From contig NC_087064.1 in the NCBI RefSeq assembly GCF_963678635.1, forward strand, positions 3,781,926-3,845,925: a DNA stretch of 64,000 nucleotides, written 5' to 3'. Source of the DNA: Symsagittifera roscoffensis. Its lineage: Eukaryota; Xenacoelomorpha; Acoela; Convolutidae. A program made the translations under genes and the position numbers. Shown here piece after piece: positions 46,201-57,858 of the stretch. The notes under the pieces were generated by a model. That model worked only from the letters and a program-made list of their open reading frames with translations, did not search any database and was not told the origin of the DNA. The first letter of the stretch is position 1. Each line of letters starts with the position of its first letter.

Positions 46201-49200
46201 CGAAAGCTATTTTAATTCGCTTCATACCTAATTAGCTCAATTAAAGATCAGGCGGACAAAATTTTTTTAAATTTGCTTGGAGTAGCAATTAATCATGCGA
46301 TTCCGGGACTCCAATGTGTACTTAGGCTCAAAGAGCTCCGAAAAGGTTGTACCTTACAACTTTAATGATTTTTTGTTACCAACAATTGTCACATACACCA
46401 CTGAAATATTCCATATATGTCAAAAACTCTATTTATCTGCAGATCAAATTCTGTGTGATTCGCAACGTATCTCTCCTTCGCAAAATATACGCATTCTACG
46501 CCAAACTCTGCAAGGAGAGTATAGCTACTCGACTGTCCCAAGGCGGAGGCGCAGCTGGGCAGCCCCACCCCCAGGGCTCATCGGCAGCGGCAGAGGACAA
46601 CACATTTGTGATGGAGAAGCTGCAGTTTTGGCAGCTGCTGAAGGACTGCAGAATCAACGAGCACGAAGTCACTCTGGTCGAGCTAGACAGACTTGTTGGT
46701 CAGTTCAACTTTTCAACTGTTTCATCAAATAAAATTGTAAAAGAAACTTTTTGATCCACGAAAGGAACCATTTCTAAAACAACCTTAACCTTATTTTCTG
46801 AAATGTGAGAAATGTTGTTTCAATTAGATTTTTTCTATAAACTAACAAGGTAAGATAATCCCTAAATTATCGGTATTTTTGTTCCAACCATTTGAAAAAT
46901 GGGAGGAAATTTGTATTCGGGGGGTGTTTTAGTTTTGTTTTCACGCAAAATCAGGTGCCACAAATAATCATCGGGTTGGGTCGAGTTTTATATCATAATA
47001 AAGCCGCCCTTTCAGTCGTGATTCGAACATTTAAAATTTAGAACATTTTTCTCTACCGAGAAAAACCGGTTTGAAATTTTTGATTTTTGGTTTAATTTCA
47101 AGCTAATCTGGTCAGCGTGCATGCTTACAATAGTCTATTTGAGCTTAATTCAAGCCGTGAAAATTAGTTTTACTCGAGCAAAGTTAGTTTTTGGAGTTTT
47201 TTTGCGCCATTTTGGGAATCATTGACATTTTTGAAAATTTTGTTCCTGTCTTTTTCTTAACAAAAACGGTTTTCTAGCTAGTCTATTTGTCAGTGACTGT
47301 TTGACTGTCGAAAATGCCTAATTTCTATTTTTTCCCAAGAAAAAAACTACGCTAATTTGAAAAAAAAAATGTTTTTTTTTTCTAAGACTATGGTCGTAAT
47401 ATTCTGTGCTATTTGCACAGTAACCGGCTACCCTTGTTTTATAAATGCAATTCCTTGTCTAGAAAACCACATAGTGAAGACGTTTGAACATGAAGGCTCC
47501 CAAATTGAAATTTAATGGATACGATTTAACATGAATTTTTTAGGTGCGAATATTGAGTTGAACGTAGACGGAGTTCCCCCTCCCCCTCCAGTTGTGGAAG
47601 GAGGTGGGGAGGATGGTGCTTCAACACAATTCACCAACCCCCACCAGCCCAATGCGAGGATGCTGTTCTTGGATTTCGTCAACTCACTCATTTACACTGC
47701 GTATCATGTCTTCGCTCCCGATGCAAAGACTCAGTGAGTGGTTAATGATGGTTGAAATACCATTTTATTCACAAGTTGAGAATTTTTAAATTGCCCCCGG
47801 TCCTACTCAATGCAGGACCAATGGTGGGGGTCGGTCCTCCACGTGTTAAGACTATTCATTCATGAGGGAACCGACGAATATACAAGATGTTCAGATCTTT
47901 ACATGGAACGGTTTCTGTGCCCGTGGTTAAGAATTACATCTTATTTTTTAGTTGATTTTTTTGGTCTGGGTAATAGATTATAGTGACTCATCAACAAGCT
48001 GGTGGTTTTTTGCTTGCTAAACTATGGCACCCTTATTTGGGCATTTTTTAAGGGTATCGTGTTCTAATTTTAGGAACTGTCAACACATCGTGGCTTCTTG
48101 CCTGTCGATGTTGCTTGAGAAACGTCTGACCAAGTACGCCTGTAAGATCAAAGGCGGTATCATGACAGACCCAGTCAAGGCCAAAATAACCTTCGACTAT
48201 CTGCCCAAAGTGTTCGACATCTACTCGTTCCTCTGCAAGCCTCTCCGAGTACCTCCGAAGAACTTCCCGGCGGACAAGACCATCTGTGCACGTGATGTTT
48301 TGCATATGATGAATGATTACAAATTGCTGAATGAAAGATTGACTACCAAAGTGGCAATGCAGATTCTAGCTAAACAAGACAGAAGAATTTACGACGAAGA
48401 AGATTGTAATCTGGAACTGGAGGTGAGTGGTTTGAAATTGTTTTCATGAGTAGTGAGTCTCGGTTTGATCTTCAAGTTTTGAATAGCATTAATTGTTGAA
48501 TTCTATTGTTAGTTTGAGTAGTTTTTCGTTAACACTTGAAAAGTTTAGATTTTATGAAGAAAGAAAAGTTGAGTTCTTCTCAGCTAGTTTTTTTTGAATA
48601 CGCGAGAAACTTATGGAGAAACAGGAGGATTTTTGTCCGTTTTAGTTGACGCTTTTGGAGTTCATGGAGAGTCTTCTCTCTTTCGCCACCATCTTCGTCA
48701 CAGACGAGGTTCTGAAGGAACCCAAGGGTGCAAGCGAGTTGAGTCGTCTGCCTCAAATAACTCTGGAACAGGACTCCGGACTCTGGCCCCCTCATGGGAG
48801 GTTTAGTGAGTTCACAGATGACGTCATTGATCCGATGGGGGGAGTTGGGGATGTACCGTCGAAGACTGCAGTGGCCACGCCCGGCAGCCAGTATAGTCAG
48901 GTGAAAACTGGGAGTAGGGCGAGTAGGCGTGTTTATCCAAGAAAAAAATACATAGCAGGTTGATCTTGGGTTGTTATAATGAAAATTTCACAAAGGAAAA
49001 GAAAACATTCGTTTTAATTGCGAGGGTGATGGATGCTACATTTTTGTTTAATTCATAGATCTCAATAAATTTTAAGTCATAAAATAGCACATGGTGATCG
49101 TTCAGAAACTACGTACCTTGGAAAACAGGGTCTTTCCAATTATAGCCTCCTGCAAATTATAGCCCACATAAGGGTAAAAATACAGCGTATAGGCCTATGT

Positions 49201-52200
49201 TTTTTTGCTGCTAGGCTTGGGGGGGGGGGGGGGTTATAATGGGAAAGAACCAGAAACAGACAACAGGTTGTTTTACTCTTCTGAAGGTCTTAAATGTTTC
49301 ATTTGATGTGCGTGACAGGCAGATGGCTTTGTTGATGGTGAGGAAGCTACTGCCAGTGCGAATAACAACGAGGATGCCACGCAAACAGGAGGCGCTCAGC
49401 CGGTCACAGCTGGAAACGAGTCGACCACCGAGGTGAAATATCCGTAGTCTTTCTTGTTTGGCTCTTTTCCATTTTCCAACATTTCAAAAGTTCTATTTTC
49501 TGTGACCTTGTACATGCTATGAAAGCTTAATGTGTGATTTTTTCAGTTAAGTTTGAAAAACACAATTCAGAATAGTTATTTTCCTTGCAAACATTCAGTA
49601 GATTATGACAGTTAAGTTAGTTTTGTTAAGTTGAAATTTAATTGTGGGGGCGGAAAAAAGCCTCTTGTTCTAATGCGTTAGGAAAACTGTGAAAAAAATT
49701 CTGATTTACATAACACTGTTTTCACTCAAAGCTGTTTTTGTTAAGACCTTAAGATAAGTTCAATAGTGACATTATTACGGTCATTCGAAAGCGACAGATT
49801 ATAGGGTATCGCTTGAAGGAAATTTACCCATTAAACCTCATCATTGTGTTAAATCACACAATTGATTCTCCTCTTAAGGGTGAAGAAATTTGAGGATTAG
49901 GTTTTCAGCATCTAAAACATAATCGGATATAATCTAAAACATAATCGGAGTAGCAATGATCACCTGTACTGGATGTTGAATGTCTAGTGTACTGAATATT
50001 GCAGCGTGGCAAGGCTGACAAGAAAGCGGGTGGGGGCACTGCTGATAATGCGGGGGAGAATGTGGGGGGCAGTGGGGCTGTTCTGGATGATCAGGGGGTG
50101 GAAGAGAGTGGAGTGGAACAGCAGGGTGGGGACAAGAAGGAAGTGACCGGTGAAGAAGCCATGCAACAGTCTTCCAAGCCCAGCTCAGGTAATTACTCAT
50201 TCAATACTTTTGTGTAATACGAAAAATGTACTTGTTTTTATTTTAAGTGTTTAAGCGTTATTGAGCGTATTGAATACTCTCTTATAGGTCTTGATCTTTT
50301 TTTCATGAAAAAGTCTTAATATTTGTTCTCGCTCAAATGTGAGTTTTCGCGTTTTTGTAAAAAAATTTTTAAGGCCACAAAAACGTGATCGAGTTCTAGT
50401 TTCGAAAGTGGAGTTGATTTGCAGATTTTCCAGCGGAATAAAACATTAAACTATTGATCCAGTTTTTTCAGTTTGGGTTAATTTCATCAAAAAAGCGCCA
50501 ATCGTAAATTTTTCTTGAAATTTAACAGTTTTTTTTTCTGTTTTCTTGTATTCATGACTCTTTTCCAACTGTCTGTTGGCTATGTTTAGTAAGTGAGCTC
50601 AAACATACTTCGCTTTATTCAAAAGCACAGTAAAGAGACTCGTGGTATAGACCGTGGCAATAGAAAAGGTGGCGCGTGATCTTAATTAAGGACCCAAAGA
50701 ACGCGAGCCCTCGAATAAAATAATAAAACTTTACTTTAACGAATCACAGAGAGAGTCTTAGTTTGAAGTCGCATGTCATGTAAGTTTTTCGGTCATTGCT
50801 TTTTTCTTATTTGTAACCAATTTTCAAATAAGTGGCCTTTTTTCTCATTGTGTTTATTGTGTTTGTGATTTGAAAGTTGTGCTGTGCTTAGGTGAAGAGA
50901 ATGTTCCAGCAGAAGAACCCCTGTTCGGATCGAGGCCTCTGACCAGAGGAGCGAGTAACATGACTTCCGCTCGCAGCTCAAGATTCGTCGACTGGGGAGG
51001 AGGTACAAAATACTTTTTTTATTTATATATAAAACAGCCTTAAAAATTATATAAAACAGCCTTAAAAATAGTAAGAAACTGGCTTAAAGTGATTGTTTCT
51101 GTTATTCAAGTGAATATTCTTTTTTTAACGCGATGCAGAAAGTTAGTCTGATGATAGGGTAAACTTCTTCTCTCGCAGTGTTCTGTCCAGCAATTGATCG
51201 CTGAATATTCTAAAATTCAATTTCCTGGCGTGGAAGTCATTTTTTTGGGCAATTCCGGCCTATCTTGTATCATAATTCTGCTAAGCATGCGTTTGCTTGT
51301 GATTTGATTTGTTGAAATGAAATCAATGTGGAAATATAATTTTGCATTTGGAGATTTGAGGTCAATTTGCCGTGATAGCTAGGAATGAAGAAATTTGGTA
51401 TTAATTTCAGTGTCATACATGCGCGGCCTCAGTCGTGTAGAAGAGGGTGAGTCATGACAGCGTGAGACGGCAGTGCTTCGCTTATTCTTGGCATGAATAT
51501 ACATCATGATAGTTGACATCGGTGTTAAAAAAAACAGCCGAATTATAAACCAGCCTCTGTAAACTACCTGAAATACCGAGAAATCATCATTAATAACTGT
51601 ATAACAATTATGTAATCGCCACGAAAATCAAGCTTCTTTCAGCACAGTTTGTCTGTTTCGGCTGGTGTATATATTTTGCTCATTTTTGAAGGTGCATACT
51701 TTGACTGGTTCATTTATACTGGAGCCTCATTGATCGATTTTTTTTCAAACGAGGCTCATTATACTAAAAAAACTCAGCTCTTCTGTGAGCGTCTTCAGCT
51801 ATAATTACCACGGAGATTGCTTATATGGATTTTAAATTTCGAGTGAATTTCGATTGTTCATAGCACCCATAATCAAAATCAGTCCTAGAAGTCCCAAAGT
51901 TATTCCAATGGAAAGTTTATTAGTCGAGTTTTGAGCCAACAAATTATGATTAGGATATTGGATTTCGAGAATAAAGTAATCAATTACCGTGACAGAGATA
52001 GGCTCTTTACTTGTTCCACCTTTGATTATTTTTGAAATTCAATATATGAAAGTCTCTTTACATTAGCGTCAGCTTAGTGTATTATTAGGAACCTTTTTTT
52101 CTAACCCAAGTCGCAAACATAGTTGCCATCTTTGGGGCATCTTTACAGCTTTTTGATAGCATGTGCTTTGACATTCGAATAGTAATACATTTTCATAGTT

Positions 52201-53995
52201 GATGCATTTTTACACAAGCAAAGCTTGTGTGATAGTATGAAATCTCTTATTTTTCCAACCTAAGTCGCAAATATTATTGTTCATTTTGATCAATAACCAG
52301 CTATTAAGTTCAGCCATTGCTAAGGATATTAACACAGACTATTATGTTAAAAATAGCAGTTTTAATGAAAGTTTTATTCATTCAGTTTTTCCCAGTAGCG
52401 TTATCGGTCATATTTTTGTTTTGTATGCGAAGTGCAACTTCGCCTGTGTTAATTCATCAGATGAACTGAAAAATCTGTTTGTTTCAAAAAACAATAATAA
52501 AAACTCCATTTCAAAAATTTTCTATTTCAATTTATCTCGCAATTTTTTGAAATGCATAATTAATACAAAATGAGGCTTTATGCTTTGCGATTTGCTGCAT
52601 GGAAAATTAGTGTGGATGCCTTCAGTTCGTTATATTCCAAATTTTCACTAGCAAAATTTAGTTTATTTGTATGTGGTGCCACTTTTGCTGATTCGCATTT
52701 CCAGTTCGTTAGCTTATGTAGCTGCTTTAATTTTGACTAGTGTTTGTCGGTGCTAAAGCGTGCGTGGCTGAGTGGTTAATGCATGAGACTCAAATCCTTT
52801 TGATTGCAGTAGGTGGCAGATCGAATTTTTGCTAATTCGAAGCTTATTTCTCTTTTTTCTTATTGCACTTTCTAGAGCTGCTTTTTGTCGTGTTTTCGCT
52901 AGTGTTTGCGAAGCGAAGCTACGTCTTGTGTTAAAATGACTTTCATGTTATAAACTGAATTAAAAAGTGTCAGCGCGAACAGATGAACAAAATTTTAAAA
53001 CAATTCTTTCTTGCAAAATGCCGTGTGAACAGTTTTTGAACTGTTTTATTTGTAGTTTTACGAGGTGTATGGGTCCTGGAAAAAATGGGCAGAGTTAAAG
53101 ATTTTGTTTTGGAGAAAGGCCGATTAATTGTTCCGACTTTCGAAGAAAGTGAGGAATATATATGCTCGTGGTGTTTTTTTTTTAATTCAGACCAATTTCA
53201 TAAAAGTCTTTGCTCCCACAGAATCGATCCCCTGTCTGCAAGGACCCAGCCGTGGTTGAACACCACTATAGCATGCTGCCAGGAATCTGTCTAAAGTGCT
53301 ATTTTTTTGTTTTACTCATGGCGATTTATCCCGCACTACAAAACGTTCCAACTTTGATTGAGGCAATAAGCTAATTCGTCTTATTAATTCCAATGCATAA
53401 CCCAAATTTCAATTTTAACACTTAAAGTTTGATGTTATCAGCCTAAAAATAAAAGTTTTGCCAATATTTGATTTGCCAAAAACTGTTCGAGAACAATTAA
53501 AGGGCAGTCCATGCTTTGCACTGATACGAGCCGTCTTGTTAGTTTGTATGGTCTCTTAGTACGACTTTTGGGCTATCTGTCAAGGAAAACTTAGTCTTAG
53601 AGTACAAGCAGCTCTCGTTGCTTCACAATTCATTGAAGTTTCCCCAAAAAATGAATGTACCATAAGCGTTTTTATGAATTCGGGCGAGATCTATTAGTAA
53701 AAAGAGCCGTAATTTCATAATTTGTGAATAATAAGCTTCGCCTCTGTTTCATTAGTTTAATTTTCACTTCATATTTGCATGGGAATCATGCTTTGCTCGT
53801 GTAAGAGTTTTGTGTTCATGTTGAAAGTGGTGTTCTCGTTTAGACACGGAAGACGAGTTGGATTCTGCCGCTCTTCCTGTGGAGTTGCGACTGTGGGTGC
53901 AGCAGGTCAGGTGCTTCTTCGATCGCAAACTCCTGCCCCAGTTCCACAAGCACATACTCCTACACTCACAAACACAAACCACCGCCAACAAATAA
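37249..53995 (+). CDS. RSPH10B: Radial spoke head 10 homolog B (18 coding exons)
   Basis: Exons 37249-37461, 38521-38591, 39116-39191, 39443-39570, 39870-39984, 40731-40940, 43087-43266, 43756-43930, 45788-45921, 46443-46698, 47544-47733, 48074-48422, 48646-48900, 49319-49432, 50005-50188, 50892-51002, 51411-51446 and 53844-53995. All phases fit, giving 982 residues; family members are about 870. RSPH10B is an axonemal radial-spoke protein of motile cilia. A Lys-rich start is followed by LTKLIVEE and about ten MORN repeats (YKGEFYQGKMHGKGEYVWEDG, YEGDVLNGLRHGNG, YEGEWFLNMKNGRG, YYGQWYKGARHGMG) over residues ~100-330. After a polar linker comes the family's C-terminal helical region (SLLRKIYAFYAKLC, MLFLDFVNSLIYTAYHVF, SCLSMLLEKRLTKYA). 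Introns after exons 3 and 4 use GC donors (GCAAGT). Exon 17 has only 36 bases. AATAAA is at 54059. Confidence 0.95.
37543..38080 (+). repeat. Dispersed repeat R4 in RSPH10B intron 1
   Basis: Starts with TTGTTCCAACTTTCGA and ends with a hairpin CAGGGCTTTGCCCTG followed by ATACAAGCAGTCTTGTTG. The second copy, at 53125-53545, begins TTGTTCCGACTTTCGA and ends TGCTTTGCACTGATACGAG then CCGTCTTGTTAG. Confidence 0.65.
40060..40440 (+). mobile_element. hAT-type MITE in RSPH10B intron 5
   Basis: Begins CAGGGGCGGATTTAGG with a G run, ends ATCTTAGATCCGCCTCTT, so the termini are inverted repeats of about 15 bases. The body matches 25586-25945. An 8-base target duplication could not be confirmed. Confidence 0.7.
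40530..40715 (-). repeat. tRNA-derived SINE (family 2), inverted, next to exon 6
   Basis: Read on the minus strand, the head has CAGTGAAATGGTTAAGG (A box) and GGTGGTTCCAGGCCC (B box); the body has ATTATAACCACGGGCATAG. Its tRNA-like end stops about 15 bases before exon 6 of RSPH10B, so the branch-point and pyrimidine region of that acceptor may come partly from the SINE. Confidence 0.7.
42560..43065 (-). repeat. Dispersed repeat R1, inverted, in RSPH10B intron 6
   Basis: Ends with ATTCTGTGCTACTTGCACAG and GGCTATCCTTGTTT, the terminal hairpin side of R1, about 20 bases before exon 7. Confidence 0.7.
44455..45005 (-). repeat. Dispersed repeat R1, inverted, in RSPH10B intron 8
   Basis: Opens near TCGTCGGGTGTGTTG and closes with GCTGTGCTACTTGCACAGC and GGCTATCCTTCTTTG. 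Confidence 0.7.
46880..47445 (-). repeat. Dispersed repeat R1, inverted, in RSPH10B intron 10
   Basis: Opens near GTTCCAACCATTTGAAAAAT and GTATTCGGGGGGTG, closes with TTCTGTGCTATTTGCACAG and GGCTACCCTTGTTTT. Confidence 0.75.
47790..47965 (-). repeat. tRNA-derived SINE (family 2), inverted, in RSPH10B intron 11
   Basis: Shares GTGCCCGTGGTTAAGAATTA and GGTCTGGGTAAT with 40530-40715. The tRNA-like head is not well preserved. Confidence 0.5.
49218..49235 (+). repeat. Poly-G tract in RSPH10B intron 13
   Basis: A homopolymer of about 16-17 G roughly 85 bases before exon 14. Its length is likely to be unreliable in any assembly. Confidence 0.85.
50370..50595 (+). repeat. Dispersed repeat R3 (copy in RSPH10B intron 15)
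   Basis: Matches 26850-27430 at GTGATCGAGTTCTAGTTTCG, GGGTTAATTTCATCAAAAAA and GACTCTTTTCCAACTGTCTG. Confidence 0.55.
52208..52460 (+). repeat. Dispersed repeat R2 in RSPH10B intron 17
   Basis: Opens with ACACAAGCAAAGCTTGTGTG and closes with GCGAAGTGCAACTTCGCC then TGTGTTAATT. It lacks the nested tRNA-like unit found at 32195-32345. Confidence 0.65.
52750..52940 (+). repeat. tRNA-derived SINE (family 1) in RSPH10B intron 17
   Basis: TGGCTGAGTGGTTAATGC is a near-perfect A box; the B box (GGTGGCAGATCGAA) is degraded. The body and the GTTTGCGAAGCGAAG tail match 14605-14825. Confidence 0.7.
53125..53545 (+). repeat. Dispersed repeat R4 in RSPH10B intron 17
   Basis: Second copy of the family at 37543-38080, with the same start and the same hairpin-CTTGTT terminus. 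It lies about 300 bases before the last exon. Confidence 0.6.
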
Positions 53996-54064
53996 TGGAG
54001 ACAATAATACACTCTGTACAGAACATGAATACTCTTAAGTAGTCGACAGACACGAGAAAATAAA

Positions 54065-57000
54065 ATGGACAATCGGAGAACTTCATTCAAACTGAAGATT
54101 AAGACAACATACCTCGTGAACAGATAGATTTCAACTTATATTGTGGATTTGTGGCCATTGCAGCAAACTTAAGCTCAATATTTCATCGTATCTTTTTTCT
54201 AACGAAGAAAAACAGTGACTCATGGCATGGACTTGTAGAAGACTCTTGCTAATTTCAGAATAAACTGAATTGTGAAGCAAAAAAGCTGAAAGTAGTTGAA
54301 AGTGAAGAGCTAGTGTAGTTAATTGATTGATTCAAAAATCCCGTGACTTAGCTTGTACTTATTTTGTGCCTAAAATCGAAACACTTCATTATAGAATCGT
54401 GATCAGTAATATGGTTTGATTTTTTTTGTAAAATTCTGTTTCAAAACTTGTTTGATGTAGAGATCGGCACAAAAGTCAATATAAGTATAAAAGTTGTTTT
54501 GTGATCATCTGTAAATTAAAAAAATGTAAATACGCAAAAATTGATAAATTCAATTGTTTTGCTGTATGTTCATATGTAAATAGAAAAAGGTTAATAATCA
54601 TTAATAGCTGAATTTAATTGTGTATACTGTAGTTTTACAAGATTTCAAAAATGTGTAGGGAGCTAAAATTGATCGCAATGAAACGCAATCTTGATTTTAT
54701 GTTCAACAGGCATATTAGCATAATTTGAAAGGGTAACTTCCCAAATAGCATAATTCTCAAATGGCATAAAAACAAAATAGTTCCCAATTGGCATAAACAA
54801 TTTCAATAATTGTGTAACAACTTTGAGGCGTGAAAAAGTAAGATTTTTCTAGACCGTTTTCACGCCTTATTTTGTTCACTTTTCCACAAATAACTAATCA
54901 GTCATCAACATTTAAGTGGAATTATCATATTCTTAAAAAATAAGCCAAACTGAAATTTTTAAAAGGGGACGGGGTTGCAGTTTGTATTATGACGGATACT
55001 TTTATTTAAAAAAATCGAAGCTACCACCAAAATTTTTGTGGCTTTGTAAGGAAACTGACTGCTGCTACAGACTCACTTCAAATATTGAAATGGATACCCT
55101 GTTAACTCATCCAACTTCATATGCCCGACTGTGACCGCTACAAAGATCTCAATTTAAAAAATAAAATTTTTTCGGAAATTTCCCAAAACCCACTCGAGTC
55201 AGTTGCCCAAAGTTAAAAATCTTGTAGCCGGAACCAGTGATACAAGTCTCTCCTCATTCAGAACTGTAAAATCGACACTGTATTGCCAACGATTTACAAT
55301 GATGCCGAAAACCCCTAGAAGTATCGAACCGTTAAGAATTCGAGATAGATAGGCAGAAACTCTGGACGTAAAAATTTTTTGTTAAAAATCTGAGGTATTG
55401 TCATTTTTTCTAGCTAGTGGCAATCAGAAGCACTTTCGAACTGTAGAATTTTATATTCTGATGGAACTTTGAATTGTCACCGAAAACTTTTTGCCAAGGT
55501 TCTGTTAATTTTTGAGTATTTGGAGAATCAAAAATTCCTTTGGTTTGGTGTTTGCTTCAAAATGAAGCGACAGGAAGGTATCGACGAATGCTACAAATAA
55601 CATCAAAAAAACTTTAAAAAAAGGACTTCATCAACTCCGAGTTTGTACAATTTTTTCGATTGCCTAGTATCAGCTCAACTTAGACAGATTAAGTCAATTT
55701 TGTTTTTGAAAGTCAGGATAATTGCTCGATAATTTGAAAACCAGGATATTTATTTTAACTTTTTTGATGCTGGAAAGTTTGTGAAGTTTCGAAAGATATG
55801 AGATCCAATTTTGGTTTCAATTTGGTAACAATTTTGTTTTTGGCTAAACTGAGGTTGCTTCAACTTTTATCCGTTTAATTGCCGCTTAGCAATTGATTAT
55901 TAAGCCTTATTACATTCGAGACAACCATATGAAATTGTTTCAATATTGTTTCAACAACCTAGGTTTTTTCAAAAGTTTTCCATGTTATCTTTCACCTTTT
56001 TTAAAATGTTTCTTAAGACTTCATTCTCCTTTCTTATTCACTCTATTATAATGCGGGGCTTTAGATTCAATCAGAAACATACAAAACTTCGGTGCTACTC
56101 TGAGTAAAAAATGTTTCCTGAAATAAATGTTAATAAGAAAAAACTCTCAAAGTTACTAGAAGAGCAAGGTGGTGTTTTTTCCAATATAGGTTTACCTACT
56201 ACAATGTCTTGGTCGTTTGTTTCACTTGATAAAGCATAGAGCAAGGGACTTCATTATGATTGAAAGTCTTCTTCAATTTGCATATTTTTGAATTGTGATT
56301 TTAGTTCTTTTTTGATAATTTTTTTCAAATGGTTTTGGATGGTAAAAAAAAGTATTTATTTCTGGTAATACTTAATTTGTCTGATTATCGTTTGTCTGCC
56401 ACGTTTTTTTGTCAATTCAGTTCAAATCTTGGGTTTTTCTAAAGTTTTAAGCTCTTAAATGTACAGGAGAGCTCAAATTCGAAAGAGCTAGTGCAATTTT
56501 GTAAACTCATATTTCAAGAATAACACTTGTTTTTCAAGAATTGTTTTTGGCGACAGGCGTCTACCCAAGTATAGTTGCTCAAACTGCCGCTCGTTAATAC
56601 ATCTTCAATGCTTACTTAAAACTGGTGAATTCATTCCTTGACTGATATTTCTTGAATTTGAACATCGGTAGAGGCTAACCTTTTGAAATTTATGGATATT
56701 TTAAACTAGTTTCTGATTAGTGGTTTCGTTTTGAATTTTGTCATCAAGTCTTAATGCTATGCTGTGGCATTGGAAATTAAAACACCACAGGATTTCTGGT
56801 TAAAGGGTTGAAACTAGCTGGATCCCAATGTTTTGTTAGCAGTGTTCAAAATCATCTTCAAAAAATCATTTTCGTTGCTGGACTGGGGGCTTATTTTTTT
56901 AAAGTGCGACTTCGATTCTGCGTCATAATTCTGCGCTTTCGGTTCATAATCAGAGCTATATAACAAAATTTCAAATTTTTTCGAGCTTCAAAATTATGCT

Positions 57001-57664
57001 ATCTGATTACACAAAAATGAAAAAAAAATGTAAAACTAGCAAACAAATTCTGATCACACCGGTCTATATAACAAAAAAAAGTCGTAAAGTTTTCTCTCTT
57101 TTTTTGATTTTTTAATTTGGTTTTTTCATCTTTTGAATAGTAAGAAAAGCAAATTGGGTTGATGAGCTTAACAAATCGGTTAAAAAGAGCATGGGAAAAA
57201 TAGCGATTTGAAGTAGCAGAAGCATCTTTGTATCATTGATTATTGCGCGTCTGCGGGTATTGTTTGCTTAAAAACAAGAGCATGCTAAATTGGGTAAAAA
57301 GCAATGGTTTGCTTTTTATAGAAAATTTCGCTTTTTATAGACAATTTCGAATTTTTTACAGCCATTGCACAATTGACTGAAGAACTGGATTCAATAGACT
57401 CCAGATACAAAAGAACTTACCCGGAATCAAAAAATCAGGTTGAAATATCTGCGAACGAACCTAAGAAGGATTTTGAACTTTTTCAAAGATTTTTTCTTTT
57501 TTTAGTCCTTGTTTTCACAAGAGGCTTTCAATTGAAAATTTTTTCAAGGATTGTCAAAAAGACCTGAGTTCTGTTTTTTGATCAGATCGTTTACCACTGT
57601 GATAATCTAATGCTTTGTTCTTAGTTAGTTAATGAAAAACAGAAGAGTTATTTCTTTAATTTAA
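54065..57664 (+). other. Gene-poor spacer after RSPH10B
   Basis: No convincing ORF, RNA gene or repeat with a second copy in the window was found. The sequence is AT-rich. The first few hundred bases are probably RSPH10B 3' UTR and flank (AATAAA at 54059 and about 54260). A short open frame at 57373-57567 has no supporting feature. Confidence 0.4.
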
Positions 57665-57858
57665 GCTCTGGTCAATGATGTTTTGTTTTCAGAGATCTTG
57701 TTGATCACTCTTCAACTTAGTTCGCAACCGTCTAAATGACTGTTGCATTAGGCCTGCTAGATTGGCCTTGAATAAGTAATAACAATAGATAACAGATTAA
57801 TAAATAATGATAATTCTCCAAGGTTACTGTGGCAACAGTACTACACAGTACCACATTC
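57665..57858 (-). repeat. Candidate 3' LTR of gypsy copy A
   Basis: On the minus strand a purine run (TTAGGGGAA) is followed by TGTGGTACTGTGTAGTACTG, the expected PPT and LTR start, directly after the end of the polyprotein frame region. The far end is not defined and no second LTR is present for comparison. Confidence 0.35.

Noticed and set aside
57373..57567. 64-codon plus-strand frame before the gypsy copies
   Set aside because: An isolated short frame in AT-rich DNA with no homologue recognised and no splice partners.
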